The notes under the pieces were generated by a model. That model made no database searches and was not told the DNA's origin. It saw nothing but the letters and a program-made list of their open reading frames with translations. The position numbers and the translations under genes are program-made. DNA of 9,586 bases from Rhizobiaceae bacterium (GTDB lineage: Bacteria; Pseudomonadota; Alphaproteobacteria; Rhizobiales; Rhizobiaceae), in assembly GCA_913776675.1 (NCBI GenBank), contig CAJYRE010000090.1, positions 1 to 9,586 of the forward strand, read 5' to 3'. Shown here piece after piece: positions 1 through 6,486 of this stretch; the first letter of the stretch is position 1, and each line of letters begins with the position of its first letter.

Positions 1-1201
1 TATTGACACTTTCGAGAACAGGATTGGCAACAGTCGCTACACCCTTGCCGACATTGTTTTTGAAGGCAGTCCAGTTGTTGTCGAGCTGCTGAATTTTGCT
101 GGCAGTGTCCCCGGCAATCTGATTGAAGTCTTTCAACGAAGAACCATCAACGTTTTTCAGGTCATTGGTGAACTTCTTCAGTTCATCTCGCTGTGTCATC
201 AGGGCACGCATACCCTTTTGCATTTCAGCATCCGTGAACAATAGCGTCAGCTTGGATAAATCACCCTTTGTCGCGGTCTGAGTAGCGTCCATAAAGACGT
301 CGAGGACATCGCGGCCTTCTTTTCGAGCCTTCTCCAATGTCTTAGTAATATCAACGCCCATCTTTCCGAATTTTTTGGCCGTCTCCTCAGAGTCCATTTT
401 CTGGAAAATGTTACTGAGATTGGTGGCAGCTTCCCCGGACGTGCCTGTTTGCGCACGGACAACCTGCAACATGGAAGCCAATTTGCGCAATCCATCCGTG
501 CCCCTATATCCAAGAGCAGCAAAGGCTGGCGTCAAAGATGGCAAGTATTGCGCCATGTCTTTAAGCTCAAATTTCCCCGACTTACCGGAGGCAACCAGAA
601 TATCGAACGCGCTCTGCATTTTGCTTGGATCAATCTGCAGAGCGCTGCCCAATGCATCGGCCGACTTGGCCATATCATCAACAGCAGCGCCGGAGGCTTG
701 GGCCGTCATGGCCACAGATGGCAGGAATGCCATGGAGTCGTCCAACGTACGGCCAGCCGCAATGAGCGCATCGAGGCCATCAACGATATCCTCGAACGGC
801 ATTGCGGTATCGCTGGAAACCTTGCGCAGCCGGTCAATGGTTGGCTGGATTGCATCCGTGCCCTTGTCCGCATTGATAACAATGCGATTGCCCCGCCTTT
901 CCAATGTGGCGAAATCGCCGTAAGCTTTTGCAGCACCCAGACCAGCCGCCGCCGTTACCGCAGCGCCACGCGCAATCCATGTATTGATGGCAGCGTGACG
1001 CTCTTGGGCAGAGCGCTGACGCTCCGTCATAAGCCGTTCCATCGCCTGATCACGATTGCTCAACCGCAAGCCTTTGTCTGCCAACATGTAATCACGCTCT
1101 GCACGTTTGAGCCTGTCCATGTTGCCAATAATGGCCTGAGTTTTTGCCCCGGTCTTATCCTGCAGATCGACAACCATGGTTGCGGTCAGGCGGTTTGCCA
1201 T
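1..1201 (-). CDS. Phage tail tape measure protein, N-terminal 400 residues (cut by window edge)
   Basis: The frame is open from an ATG at 1201 to base 1 with no stop, so the 3' part lies outside the window. GGGAGG ends five bases before the ATG, and the gene starts 13 bases after the chaperone stop. The product would set tail length and be threaded inside the tail tube during assembly. Visible layout: a charged, probably coiled-coil stretch (about residues 20-75), an Ala/Gly-rich hydrophobic segment (about 78-93, AAVTAAAGLGAAKAYG), then a long helical region (about 95-340) resembling the TP901/P2 gpT core, with AMPFEDIVDGLDALIAAGR (133-151), LKDMAQYLPSLTPAFAALGY (213-232) and an Ala/Gly/Thr-rich stretch near 249-265. 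Position directly after sheath, tube and chaperone is the standard order in P2- and Mu-like phages and supports the call independently. No frameshift is seen in the visible part. Confidence 0.9.
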   Translation of the reverse strand, partial: MANRLTATMVVDLQDKTGAKTQAIIGNMDRLKRAERDYMLADKGLRLSNRDQAMERLMTERQRSAQERHAAINTWIARGAAVTAAAGLGAAKAYGDFATLERRGNRIVINADKGTDAIQPTIDRLRKVSSDTAMPFEDIVDGLDALIAAGRTLDDSMAFLPSVAMTAQASGAAVDDMAKSADALGSALQIDPSKMQSAFDILVASGKSGKFELKDMAQYLPSLTPAFAALGYRGTDGLRKLASMLQVVRAQTGTSGEAATNLSNIFQKMDSEETAKKFGKMGVDITKTLEKARKEGRDVLDVFMDATQTATKGDLSKLTLLFTDAEMQKGMRALMTQRDELKKFTNDLKNVDGSSLKDFNQIAGDTASKIQQLDNNWTAFKNNVGKGVATVANPVLESVN

Positions 1202-1214
1202 AAAGGCCTCCCAA

Positions 1215-1604
1215 TTATTCGGCTGGCCCGATCACGAAGGTGGGCACCATATCTGAAAACATCTGATGAAGGGCGGCAGCGTCTGGCCATGCCAGTGCCT
1301 TGAACACGGATGGGTGCAGCCCGGTCATAGCCAGCATCAGGCCGCGCGAACCCTCAATCTCGCCATTGCCCCAGGCATCAATTTCGCCTTGGGTCGGGTA
1401 ACGGATGGTGACTTTTCGCAGCCATTTGCCATCGACTTTGAACGGTGAAACAAGCGTATAATTGCGGGCACCCACAGCTGAACGCGCATCGATACGGGGT
1501 TCAGGTTGAATACTTACACCTTCCCCGGCTGGTGCCGGGTCAGATGCAGGATCAGGGCCAATAGGCTCAAGGTGCGAAAAGTCGAGATCAGGGGTGCCTG
1601 TCAT
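1215..1604 (-). CDS. Tail assembly chaperone, P2 gpE / Mu gp41-like
   Basis: This 129-residue protein sits between tube and tape measure, where myophages keep the chaperone that coats the tape measure before the tube polymerises. The N-terminal 45 residues are Pro/Asp/Glu-rich and probably disordered. The conserved part starts near residue 48 and includes KVTIRYPTQGEIDAWG (64-79) and MTGLHPSVFKALAWPDAAAL (93-112), which match the family grouping P2 E with Mu 41 (basic strand, an 'rxPTxGE' segment, then an 'LTGLp...L..lD' helix). The ATG lies one base after the tube stop. The ribosome site is weak, only a G run (GGGGG), so translation is probably coupled to the tube gene. Homologues often make a longer form by -1 frameshifting. 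The -1 frame here is open to a TGA at 1186-1188, inside the tape measure start, but I see no canonical slippery heptamer. Confidence 0.8.
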   Translation of the reverse strand: MTGTPDLDFSHLEPIGPDPASDPAPAGEGVSIQPEPRIDARSAVGARNYTLVSPFKVDGKWLRKVTIRYPTQGEIDAWGNGEIEGSRGLMLAMTGLHPSVFKALAWPDAAALHQMFSDMVPTFVIGPAE

Positions 1605-1605
1605 A

Positions 1606-2115
1606 TCAAACCCCCAAAGCCCGACGATCAGCAGCAGTCAAAGAAACACCCTTGCTTCGAATTTCTCCCTCCAGTTCATCGACATACCAGATTTCCTGAC
1701 CATCCAAGGATAGTTCAAAATGTATAACCTCCTTGATGGAGTGATTGCAGCCGTTGAACTGCGCCGGATCCGCTTCATCCGGCGACCACTCAACAATAGC
1801 TCCTTCGATTTCGCAGCGCAGCGCCACCGATGCGCCGGTCTTGACGTTGCGTAGGGCACCGGCAAAGGTCCAGCGGTCACGCATGCCGGGCATCAGATCG
1901 GTATCAATGCCATGCACCATCAGGCCACATTCGATAGGCTGCAGGCGTGGTTGCATATAGTCGATATCCATCACACCACCACCGGCACTGCGGGTGGTGG
2001 TTTTAAACTTGATGGATGGAATGACCATCTTGGAGATAATTGTTGCTCGACCGGAACCGCTGACCTCAGCGCGGCGAACATCAACGGAATGGAGGACAAG
2101 AAAATCCTTGGCCAT
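1606..2115 (-). CDS. Contractile tail tube protein, P2 gpFII-like
   Basis: This 169-residue protein is the expected size of the P2 FII tube protein and is encoded directly after the sheath. It would stack as hexameric rings to form the inner tube that carries DNA and penetrates the envelope. Recognisable features are the early P-x-I segment (IPSIKFKTTTRSAGGGVMDI, residues 32-51), where a Gly-rich turn precedes the first long strand, the central FAGALRNVKTGASVALRCEI (84-103), and the C-terminal WYVDELEGEIRSKGVSL (143-159), which corresponds to the 'YY...d..v.eiD' end of the family. The ATG at 2115 is preceded by GAAAGG eight bases upstream. A 53-base spacer containing a strong hairpin separates it from the sheath. 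Assignment rests on length, motifs and position together; individual motifs in this family are weak. Confidence 0.85.
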   Translation of the reverse strand: MAKDFLVLHSVDVRRAEVSGSGRATIISKMVIPSIKFKTTTRSAGGGVMDIDYMQPRLQPIECGLMVHGIDTDLMPGMRDRWTFAGALRNVKTGASVALRCEIEGAIVEWSPDEADPAQFNGCNHSIKEVIHFELSLDGQEIWYVDELEGEIRSKGVSLTAADRRALGV

Positions 2116-2156
2116 GGATTGGACCTTTCAAAAACGGAGAAAATTGAGATGTTGGA

Positions 2157-2176
2157 CGGCCTGAAAAATCAGGCCG
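2157..2176 (-). other. Stem-loop spanning the sheath stop codon
   Basis: A perfect 8-bp inverted repeat (CGGCCTGA, loop TTTT, TCAGGCCG on the mRNA strand) includes the sheath TGA (2169-2171) in its first arm. There is no T run after the second arm, so it is not a standard intrinsic terminator. It could protect the 3' end of a processed sheath message or limit read-through of ribosomes or polymerase into the tube gene. The pairing is seen directly; the role is inferred. Confidence 0.55.
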
Positions 2177-3404
2177 CTTGGTCCAGTCGGGCGATAATGT
2201 CGGCCACCAGCCCATCAACCGCCGTTGCATAGCGGCGAATGTTATGGTCAGCCCGCTTGAACACGGGCGCGGGCTCGATACCAATGTCCAGTTTCAGGGT
2301 ACCGAGGCGGATATCACCGGCGCTGTTCTGGCTGGCCTTGAACATCTGGTTTTTCGGCGTATAGCCCAGAATGTCGTTGACTGCTTTGTGATCCCGCAGC
2401 ATGTAGGCAATGGAATTGATCCAAGCTTCTGCTATATCGGCAGAAATCTTGTTCTTGCCCAGAAACTCGCGGGTGATCTTGATGATTTTGACGATCAGAT
2501 AATCCATGCCGCGCACCTGATGGATTTGCTCCCACAACCCGCCCGTCATGGCGTTGTCTGTACCGATGAAAACAAAGCCGCCGTCAGCAATTGAACCATC
2601 AACGCCGGTTTCGCCAGTGGCCACAATCGAAACGTTTGCCGCCAGCATCTGCTGGCCCTCTGTCGAACCATCCAGCAGCGAGAATGGAATATTGCGCGAA
2701 AGACCGGCAAGACCATAAAGCGGCTGATTAGCAATCGGATTGAAGGGCTTGCCGGAATTGGCATTATCGATACGGGCAAAAAGGCCGGCCACGCGGGAAG
2801 CCATGGGCCGGATAACAAGATTATCACCCTCATAAACTTTGGCCGCGACACCGATGGGCATGATGCGTTCGGAACTCATGGTTTCGCGGGCATCAACGGC
2901 CTTGGCCGAGGATGTGTCATCGACATCCACCGGGGCAATCGCCATGATTTTAGGCAGATTGATCTGCAAGGCAGACACCACCGGATTGACCGTGTCAAGA
3001 TCGGGTCGCCATGCGGTGCGACCAGCAACAACAATGCGCGGAGTGGCGTTCACGGCAGAAGGAATATAGGCCAACTGGCCGACCGCCTCAGCAATGGCGG
3101 CTGCGGCGGCCGAAACAGTGGCACCTTCTTTGACGCGAAAAACCGTCACATCCGCACCGGCATTGATGCCGGTCAGCTGATCGTTGATACCACGCACAGC
3201 ATCGGCCAGAAGGCCAGAACCAAGCGCCTTGACCGCGTCGGGGTCAGATGTCGAAATGCGGACAGGCGTATCAATTGGATATGTTGCGTCGGAGGCATCA
3301 CTGGATGTCTCGATGACGAGCATCTTGGAAAAGTCCGCACCGAGGACCGAAACAGCTTCGGTGAGTGAGCGGGAAAATTGCATGCCAAAGTCTGGCGCTG
3401 TCAT
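2169..3404 (-). CDS. Contractile tail sheath protein, P2 gpFI-like
   Basis: The product has 411 residues, close to P2 FI (about 396). It forms the outer cylinder that contracts to drive the tube into the cell. The N-terminus (about 1-110) is an Ala-rich variable domain. The middle has the family's most recognisable stretch: RPMASRVAGLFARIDNANSG (199-218) followed by NPIANQPLYGLAGLSRNI (222-239), the 'P.s..vAG..Ar.D...G...sPaN' signature. The C-terminal part (about 290-411) carries the conserved helix-strand end with REFLGKNKISADIAEAWINS (312-331) and GDIRLGTLKLDIGIEPAP (363-380), which would hold the interlocking C-terminal arm. The ATG at 3404 is preceded by AAGGAG six bases upstream, the best ribosome site in the tail block, fitting a protein needed in high copy number. 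The order sheath, tube, chaperone, tape measure follows P2. Confidence 0.92.
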   Translation of the reverse strand: MTAPDFGMQFSRSLTEAVSVLGADFSKMLVIETSSDASDATYPIDTPVRISTSDPDAVKALGSGLLADAVRGINDQLTGINAGADVTVFRVKEGATVSAAAAAIAEAVGQLAYIPSAVNATPRIVVAGRTAWRPDLDTVNPVVSALQINLPKIMAIAPVDVDDTSSAKAVDARETMSSERIMPIGVAAKVYEGDNLVIRPMASRVAGLFARIDNANSGKPFNPIANQPLYGLAGLSRNIPFSLLDGSTEGQQMLAANVSIVATGETGVDGSIADGGFVFIGTDNAMTGGLWEQIHQVRGMDYLIVKIIKITREFLGKNKISADIAEAWINSIAYMLRDHKAVNDILGYTPKNQMFKASQNSAGDIRLGTLKLDIGIEPAPVFKRADHNIRRYATAVDGLVADIIARLDQAA

Positions 3405-3510
3405 GGACGGCTCCTTGTGTGTTAAAATGAGTTATGGCGATCTTGAGTTTTCTGTCTTGCGAGCTATCGATCGCTCTGGGCCTGGCTATGTTGCCAGAGG
3501 GGAGTGCGCA
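3405..3510 (-). other. Spacer between fibre and tail modules with overlapping inverted repeats
   Basis: This 106-base gap is the longest non-coding stretch in the window. Just after the DUF4376 stop it holds two mutually exclusive stems that share an arm: a 5-bp pairing of 3482-3486 with 3493-3497 (6-base loop) and a 6-bp pairing of 3474-3479 with 3494-3499. No T run follows, and I find no convincing -35/-10 pair on the minus strand. The near-palindrome around 3461-3476 (TATCGATCG core) is the only other structure seen. It may be the join between two modules; that is inference. Confidence 0.35.
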
Positions 3511-4206
3511 TCACGACCAATACGTCTCGTTGGTCGCATAATCTGTGGGTATTGGGTCCATGGCCTTGAGCGCGCGAGCCTTGAAAATCATGCTTTGTTT
3601 ATGGTTCAGAGCGGCATAACCGAACTGTACCATTGTCTGTGCATCCATGGGATGCAGACTGTTATCCGCTGCGATCCACACAAACGCTTGCGCGCCATTC
3701 GCATCGAGCAAGCGTTGCCAGCCAAAGTCACCTGCCTTTGCACCGAGCGCGATGGCATCCGTTGCTGCTGATTTAGCCCCAGCGATATTCTCGCGTGAGC
3801 CTTCGTCTGACTGATACCGGACGCCCTCGAACACAAAGCCCGCATCAATACGTCGATCCCGTTCACGGTCAACGTCAATGGCGGTGACTGGCGGCGGTGC
3901 GTCAATCAGCTTTCCTTTAGCAAACAGCATGCCAACATGAATGTCGGATGTGTCAGCATCGATACCCAAGACAATTTTATTATCTGGGACAAGCCGTGAC
4001 GGATCAAATTCGACATTGGTGACGCGCATTGTGGCTGGGTCAACCATAGCCCATGCGCCATAGATCGCAGTCAGAAATTCGCCGGTTGGCGACCAAGTGG
4101 TCAACCCTTTGCGCAACTCATACCAGTCATGACCATCATCATTCGTGTGGCAGAGTACAGAGTTTTTAATCGCGGTTGTGAAATGTCCGAAATTTACGAT
4201 TTGCAT
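3511..4206 (-). CDS. DUF4376-containing tail-fibre-associated protein
   Basis: The 231-residue product ends with a clear DUF4376-like domain (about residues 114-217): RERDRRIDAGFVFEGVRYQS (114-133), a short ENIAGA segment (139-144), then WIAADNSLHPMDAQTMV (177-193) and the closing KARALKAMDP helix (209-218). DUF4376 is frequent in small proteins encoded beside phage tail fibres, often labelled fibre assembly proteins, and this gene directly follows the fibre. The N-terminal 110 residues (MQIVNFGHFTTAIKNSVLCH onward) are unassigned, with LGIDADTSDIHVGML (80-94) their most ordered-looking strand pair. Start choice: a GTG two codons upstream (4212) has only one base between it and GAGG, whereas the ATG at 4206 has seven, so 4206 is preferred. 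The role, fibre trimerisation or attachment, is inferred from position. Confidence 0.75.
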   Translation of the reverse strand: MQIVNFGHFTTAIKNSVLCHTNDDGHDWYELRKGLTTWSPTGEFLTAIYGAWAMVDPATMRVTNVEFDPSRLVPDNKIVLGIDADTSDIHVGMLFAKGKLIDAPPPVTAIDVDRERDRRIDAGFVFEGVRYQSDEGSRENIAGAKSAATDAIALGAKAGDFGWQRLLDANGAQAFVWIAADNSLHPMDAQTMVQFGYAALNHKQSMIFKARALKAMDPIPTDYATNETYWS

Positions 4207-4213
4207 ATGCACA

Positions 4214-4217
4214 CCTC
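4214..4217 (-). promoter_or_regulatory. Ribosome binding site overlapping the fibre stop codon
   Basis: GAGG overlaps the TGA of the tail fibre gene (4216-4218) and lies seven bases before the ATG at 4206. It decides the start of the DUF4376 gene and suggests that ribosomes finishing the fibre gene re-initiate there. Confidence 0.6.
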
Positions 4218-5280
4218 ACGCATTGTAAAAACCAACCCAGCCTCTGACCGGATCAAAAACTTGGAGGTAGCGGATGTAGTAACCAGCAACATTGCCGGTA
4301 CCGTTAATATTCATACCCGTAACGCAGGCCCCTGACGGTGCTTGTGTGTTACCTTGCCGGATAACGTCCACGGATACCAACCTGTATTGCATGGACCAAA
4401 CTCTGTTGTTGGCCCACTCAATCGCACGAGATTCAATACGGTTTTCAATTGCAGCGTATGCATTTGGGTTACCCCAATTTGACCAAACGCTACCCCAAAT
4501 GTTCCCATCTTTGGAAAACGTCGCACTACCTCCACCTGCGTGGAGCTCTTCTGAAACAGAGAGTGCGCGCGCATAAAAATCGTATTTCAGGCTCAAAGAG
4601 CCTTCAATGCGTGTGTCACCATAGATCGTACCGCCTGAAACGTCGAACTTGGTGTCAGGTTTGAAATTACCTGCGTGCCATAGCGTGTAAGAGATCTTAC
4701 CCGCCGACCACCCACCGACTTTTAATTGGTTGTCGGTGTCCAAGCCAAAAAAGATTGCGTAAGCGCCTGGGCGATGAAAGGTCATTGCGGCAGGGCCATC
4801 ACCATTTCCCCGCACTGCGAGATTACTCTCACCAACGCCGTCACCGACTTTTTCAGCAATTGGCCTTTTGTCAACATCTACATCAGGAATGATCAATCTG
4901 CCTGACAGCATTCCGCCCTTTGTATCGAGTTTATCTGCAAGGCTCTTTTCGAGATCAACAACATCGGATATTTTAGGCTTTGGTAAATCAAGCAACGCAC
5001 CAACGGTCAGTCGCAGATCAATTTTAGAACCTGCCGGAAAATCTTTTGCAGTCGTGCCTTCTTGTCCGCGCCGGATTGTCATTGTCGCGCCATTGCGACC
5101 AGTCACCCAAACAATTTCCATTGCGCCTGTGGTGTTGACCAATGTTGCGGGGAACCATTCACCCGTTTGGGGGCTGGGAAACAGTGGCGCATCATTGGCC
5201 TGCACGGTCAATGATGTTGCACTTGCTGTAAGTGCGGCGGATAGGGTGGATGTGGCGTTATTTGAAAGCTTCACAGCCAT
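4216..5280 (-). CDS. Phage tail fibre protein
   Basis: A 354-residue fibre that would bind the host surface. The N-terminal about 98 residues form a module I recognise from many phage fibres, with LFPSPQTGEWFPATLVN (33-49), EIVWVTGRNGATMTIRRGQE (55-74) and AGSKIDLRLTVGALLDL (83-99); it should anchor the fibre to the virion through the small adaptor encoded just upstream. Residues 100-125 look like a short linker. Residues 160-205 carry the common fibre shaft motif FHRPGAYAIFFGLDTDNQ (168-185) ending in LWHAGNF (200-206). Gly/Ser-spaced strands (215-255) follow. The tip (about 290-354) contains APSGACVTGMNINGTGN (314-330) and YYIRYLQVFDPVRGWVGF (334-351), a conserved-looking end in fibre proteins. 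ATG overlaps the previous stop by one base, with GGGAGG seven bases upstream. No C-lectin fold or adenine-directed variable repeat is apparent. Confidence 0.85.
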   Translation of the reverse strand: MAVKLSNNATSTLSAALTASATSLTVQANDAPLFPSPQTGEWFPATLVNTTGAMEIVWVTGRNGATMTIRRGQEGTTAKDFPAGSKIDLRLTVGALLDLPKPKISDVVDLEKSLADKLDTKGGMLSGRLIIPDVDVDKRPIAEKVGDGVGESNLAVRGNGDGPAAMTFHRPGAYAIFFGLDTDNQLKVGGWSAGKISYTLWHAGNFKPDTKFDVSGGTIYGDTRIEGSLSLKYDFYARALSVSEELHAGGGSATFSKDGNIWGSVWSNWGNPNAYAAIENRIESRAIEWANNRVWSMQYRLVSVDVIRQGNTQAPSGACVTGMNINGTGNVAGYYIRYLQVFDPVRGWVGFYNA

Positions 5281-5561
5281 CAGAATGCCTCCCGAATGCG
5301 GAGTTGAACGGCGATTTCCTTTTTGCGACCTTGATCTGTGGTGATCACCACTGTGAGTTGGCCTTGCTCACCCAGCTCTCCACCATTGATCCAGACCCGA
5401 ACCGTGCTGATGTCGAAAGTGACCTTCTCGACAGTTGCAGAAATAGTTGCAACGCTGGCAGCAGCTTCCACCACCCGATCATCATCTGTCATCCAGCGCG
5501 TGAAATCGAAATCATAATCGAGCAGATCGTTGGGACTTTTGGAAAGTACGTCGAGCGCCAT
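5280..5561 (-). CDS. Small phage fibre-tail adaptor-like protein
   Basis: This 93-residue protein starts with a short acidic/aromatic N-terminus (YDFDFTRWMTDDDR, residues 16-29), then two strand-rich halves: a Val/Thr strand pair (36-55) and VWINGGELGEQGQLTVVITT (56-75), ending with DQGRKKEIAVQLRIRE (76-91). This pattern, D(F/W)T.W(L/M).DDD, a central 'v.lsGG..G..y.vt..i.Td.GR' and a basic-hydrophobic end, is that of proteins annotated as phage fibre-tail adaptors. The position just before a fibre whose N-terminus belongs to the matching anchor type supports the call. It would form the joint between the fibre and the tail or neck. Start at ATG 5561, overlapping the preceding TGA by one base, with GGGAG eight bases upstream. 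The family match is from memory of the pattern, not from a search. Confidence 0.62.
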   Translation of the reverse strand: MALDVLSKSPNDLLDYDFDFTRWMTDDDRVVEAAASVATISATVEKVTFDISTVRVWINGGELGEQGQLTVVITTDQGRKKEIAVQLRIREAF

Positions 5562-6073
5562 CAGACTGTCTCCCGGTCACGAGGCACTTGAACGACGCGA
5601 CGCTCACGATTCACGACGACGCGACGATCTTCCCGGCTCACTACATGGACCTTGCGAGGCTGGATATGGCGTCGGCGCTCACGATCCGTTGGCTGTAGGA
5701 ACCGATAATCAAGGCGCATGTCCCAGTGAACATCAGCAAAAGCTGCGGCAGTGAGGTCTGGTCTGACTTGCGGGAAAGCGACAGCCTCGACTTGTGCAAC
5801 GGACTGGGCGACGAATTGCGCCCGCCGTGTAACAGCGGTCAGTCCGATCATCGAGATTAATACTTGTGTTGCAAACTGCCTGCGGCGAACTTGCGTGGCG
5901 ACGGCATTTGCGTTCGTCCACACTGCGCCATCCATCGCATACCGGGCCGACAGATAGGAGCGCGCATCGAAAGAAACAATTCCAGCGCATTCCATCTCAT
6001 CGACAAAGTTTCCGGCGTTGAGCGCCAGCTCACCAAGGGTATTTCCAGCAACAGCGGCTCGGCTGAACATCAT
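5561..6073 (-). CDS. Unassigned phage structural protein with arginine-rich repeat tail
   Basis: I do not recognise a named family for this 170-residue protein. The N-terminus (SRAAVAGNTLGELALNAG, 4-21) resembles the '..LGE.AL...' openings of small virion proteins in fibre gene clusters. The middle is Ala/Val-rich and without Cys apart from C29. The last 43 residues hold 13 arginines and a 9-residue repeat: REDRRVVVN (147-155), RERRVVQVP (156-164) and a partial RDRE (165-168). Alternating Arg/Glu and Val residues suggest stacked beta strands rather than a simple nucleic-acid-binding tail. ATGATG at 6073-6068 overlaps the TGA of the preceding gene by four bases, so the two are probably translationally coupled. 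Its place between a Gp80-like protein and the fibre adaptor suggests a fibre-base or neck component; this is inference. Confidence 0.7.
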   Translation of the reverse strand: MMFSRAAVAGNTLGELALNAGNFVDEMECAGIVSFDARSYLSARYAMDGAVWTNANAVATQVRRRQFATQVLISMIGLTAVTRRAQFVAQSVAQVEAVAFPQVRPDLTAAAFADVHWDMRLDYRFLQPTDRERRRHIQPRKVHVVSREDRRVVVNRERRVVQVPRDRETV

Positions 6074-6486
6074 TTCACCGTCACAGTCAGGCGGTTTGGA
6101 TAGATGACGGCCTCATCAGTCGGATTAAAATCACGCGCTTGCTGCATGGCGTCGCCATAGAGGAAGTGTCCACCGGCTGCGGCGTCCCAGATACCGAAAT
6201 GCGTGACCGTGACTTTGCTCTGTCCGGCATTGGCTGGAAACAGCAGTTGCTTGGTGTTGTTTGCTGATTTCGCTGCCGCCGCAGAGAAGCCGTTTGCAAT
6301 TCCAGCACCGCCTGCTGTTTCAAGCCGAGTATACCCTGTCCATGTCTGGGCGCTCACCTCATTTGCACCGTCAAGCCCCGGGTCAGCCGTGTGAAGAGAG
6401 ACATAAATATTCGCAGGCGGCACAAAGGCCACGCCGCGCAACGTCAAATCCAACATGGCATTTGCAAGGTATGTGCTCATCGCCAT
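6070..6486 (-). CDS. Gp80-like phage tail fibre/structural protein
   Basis: The 138-residue product follows the pattern of the small family annotated as phage tail fibre protein Gp80. It opens with STYLANAMLDLTLRGVAFVP (4-23), in which a short helix leads into a 'P...YV.L' strand, then IYVSLHTADPGLDGANEVS (27-45) and TGYTRLETAGG (50-60). The second half has LLFPANAG (81-88), VTVTHFGIWDAAAGGHFLYG (92-111) and a closing strand LTVTVK (133-138). Family members are beta-rich virion proteins in fibre or neck clusters; their exact role is not well fixed. The ATG at 6486 overlaps the preceding TGA by one base; AGGAG lies ten bases upstream, and a second in-frame ATG at 6480 would be too far from it. 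The next gene begins inside this gene's stop codon. Confidence 0.72.
   Translation of the reverse strand: MAMSTYLANAMLDLTLRGVAFVPPANIYVSLHTADPGLDGANEVSAQTWTGYTRLETAGGAGIANGFSAAAAKSANNTKQLLFPANAGQSKVTVTHFGIWDAAAGGHFLYGDAMQQARDFNPTDEAVIYPNRLTVTVK

Noticed and set aside
449..1303. 284-codon open frame on the plus strand
   Set aside because: It lies antisense to the tape measure and chaperone genes, whose products have family features and good ribosome sites. The plus-strand translation is low-complexity in structure and resembles nothing known.
2157..2176. Sheath-end hairpin as an intrinsic terminator
   Set aside because: The stem is strong, but the sequence after the second arm lacks a T run, so it is listed only as a stem-loop.
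3405..3510. Promoter for the tail genes in the 106-base spacer
   Set aside because: No pair of hexamers with suitable spacing is convincing on the minus strand. AT-rich words near the sheath start lack a matching -35.
3184..3771. 195-codon open frame on the plus strand
   Set aside because: It crosses the sheath start, the spacer and the DUF4376 gene in antisense, so it is explained as a shadow of those genes.
4210..4212. GTG at 4212 as the start of the DUF4376 gene
   Set aside because: Only one base separates it from the GAGG site, whereas the ATG two codons later has ideal spacing.
4216..4420. Diversity-generating retroelement target at the fibre tip
   Set aside because: The tip has several Asn codons, but there is no C-lectin-type ending, no second template copy in the window and no reverse transcriptase.
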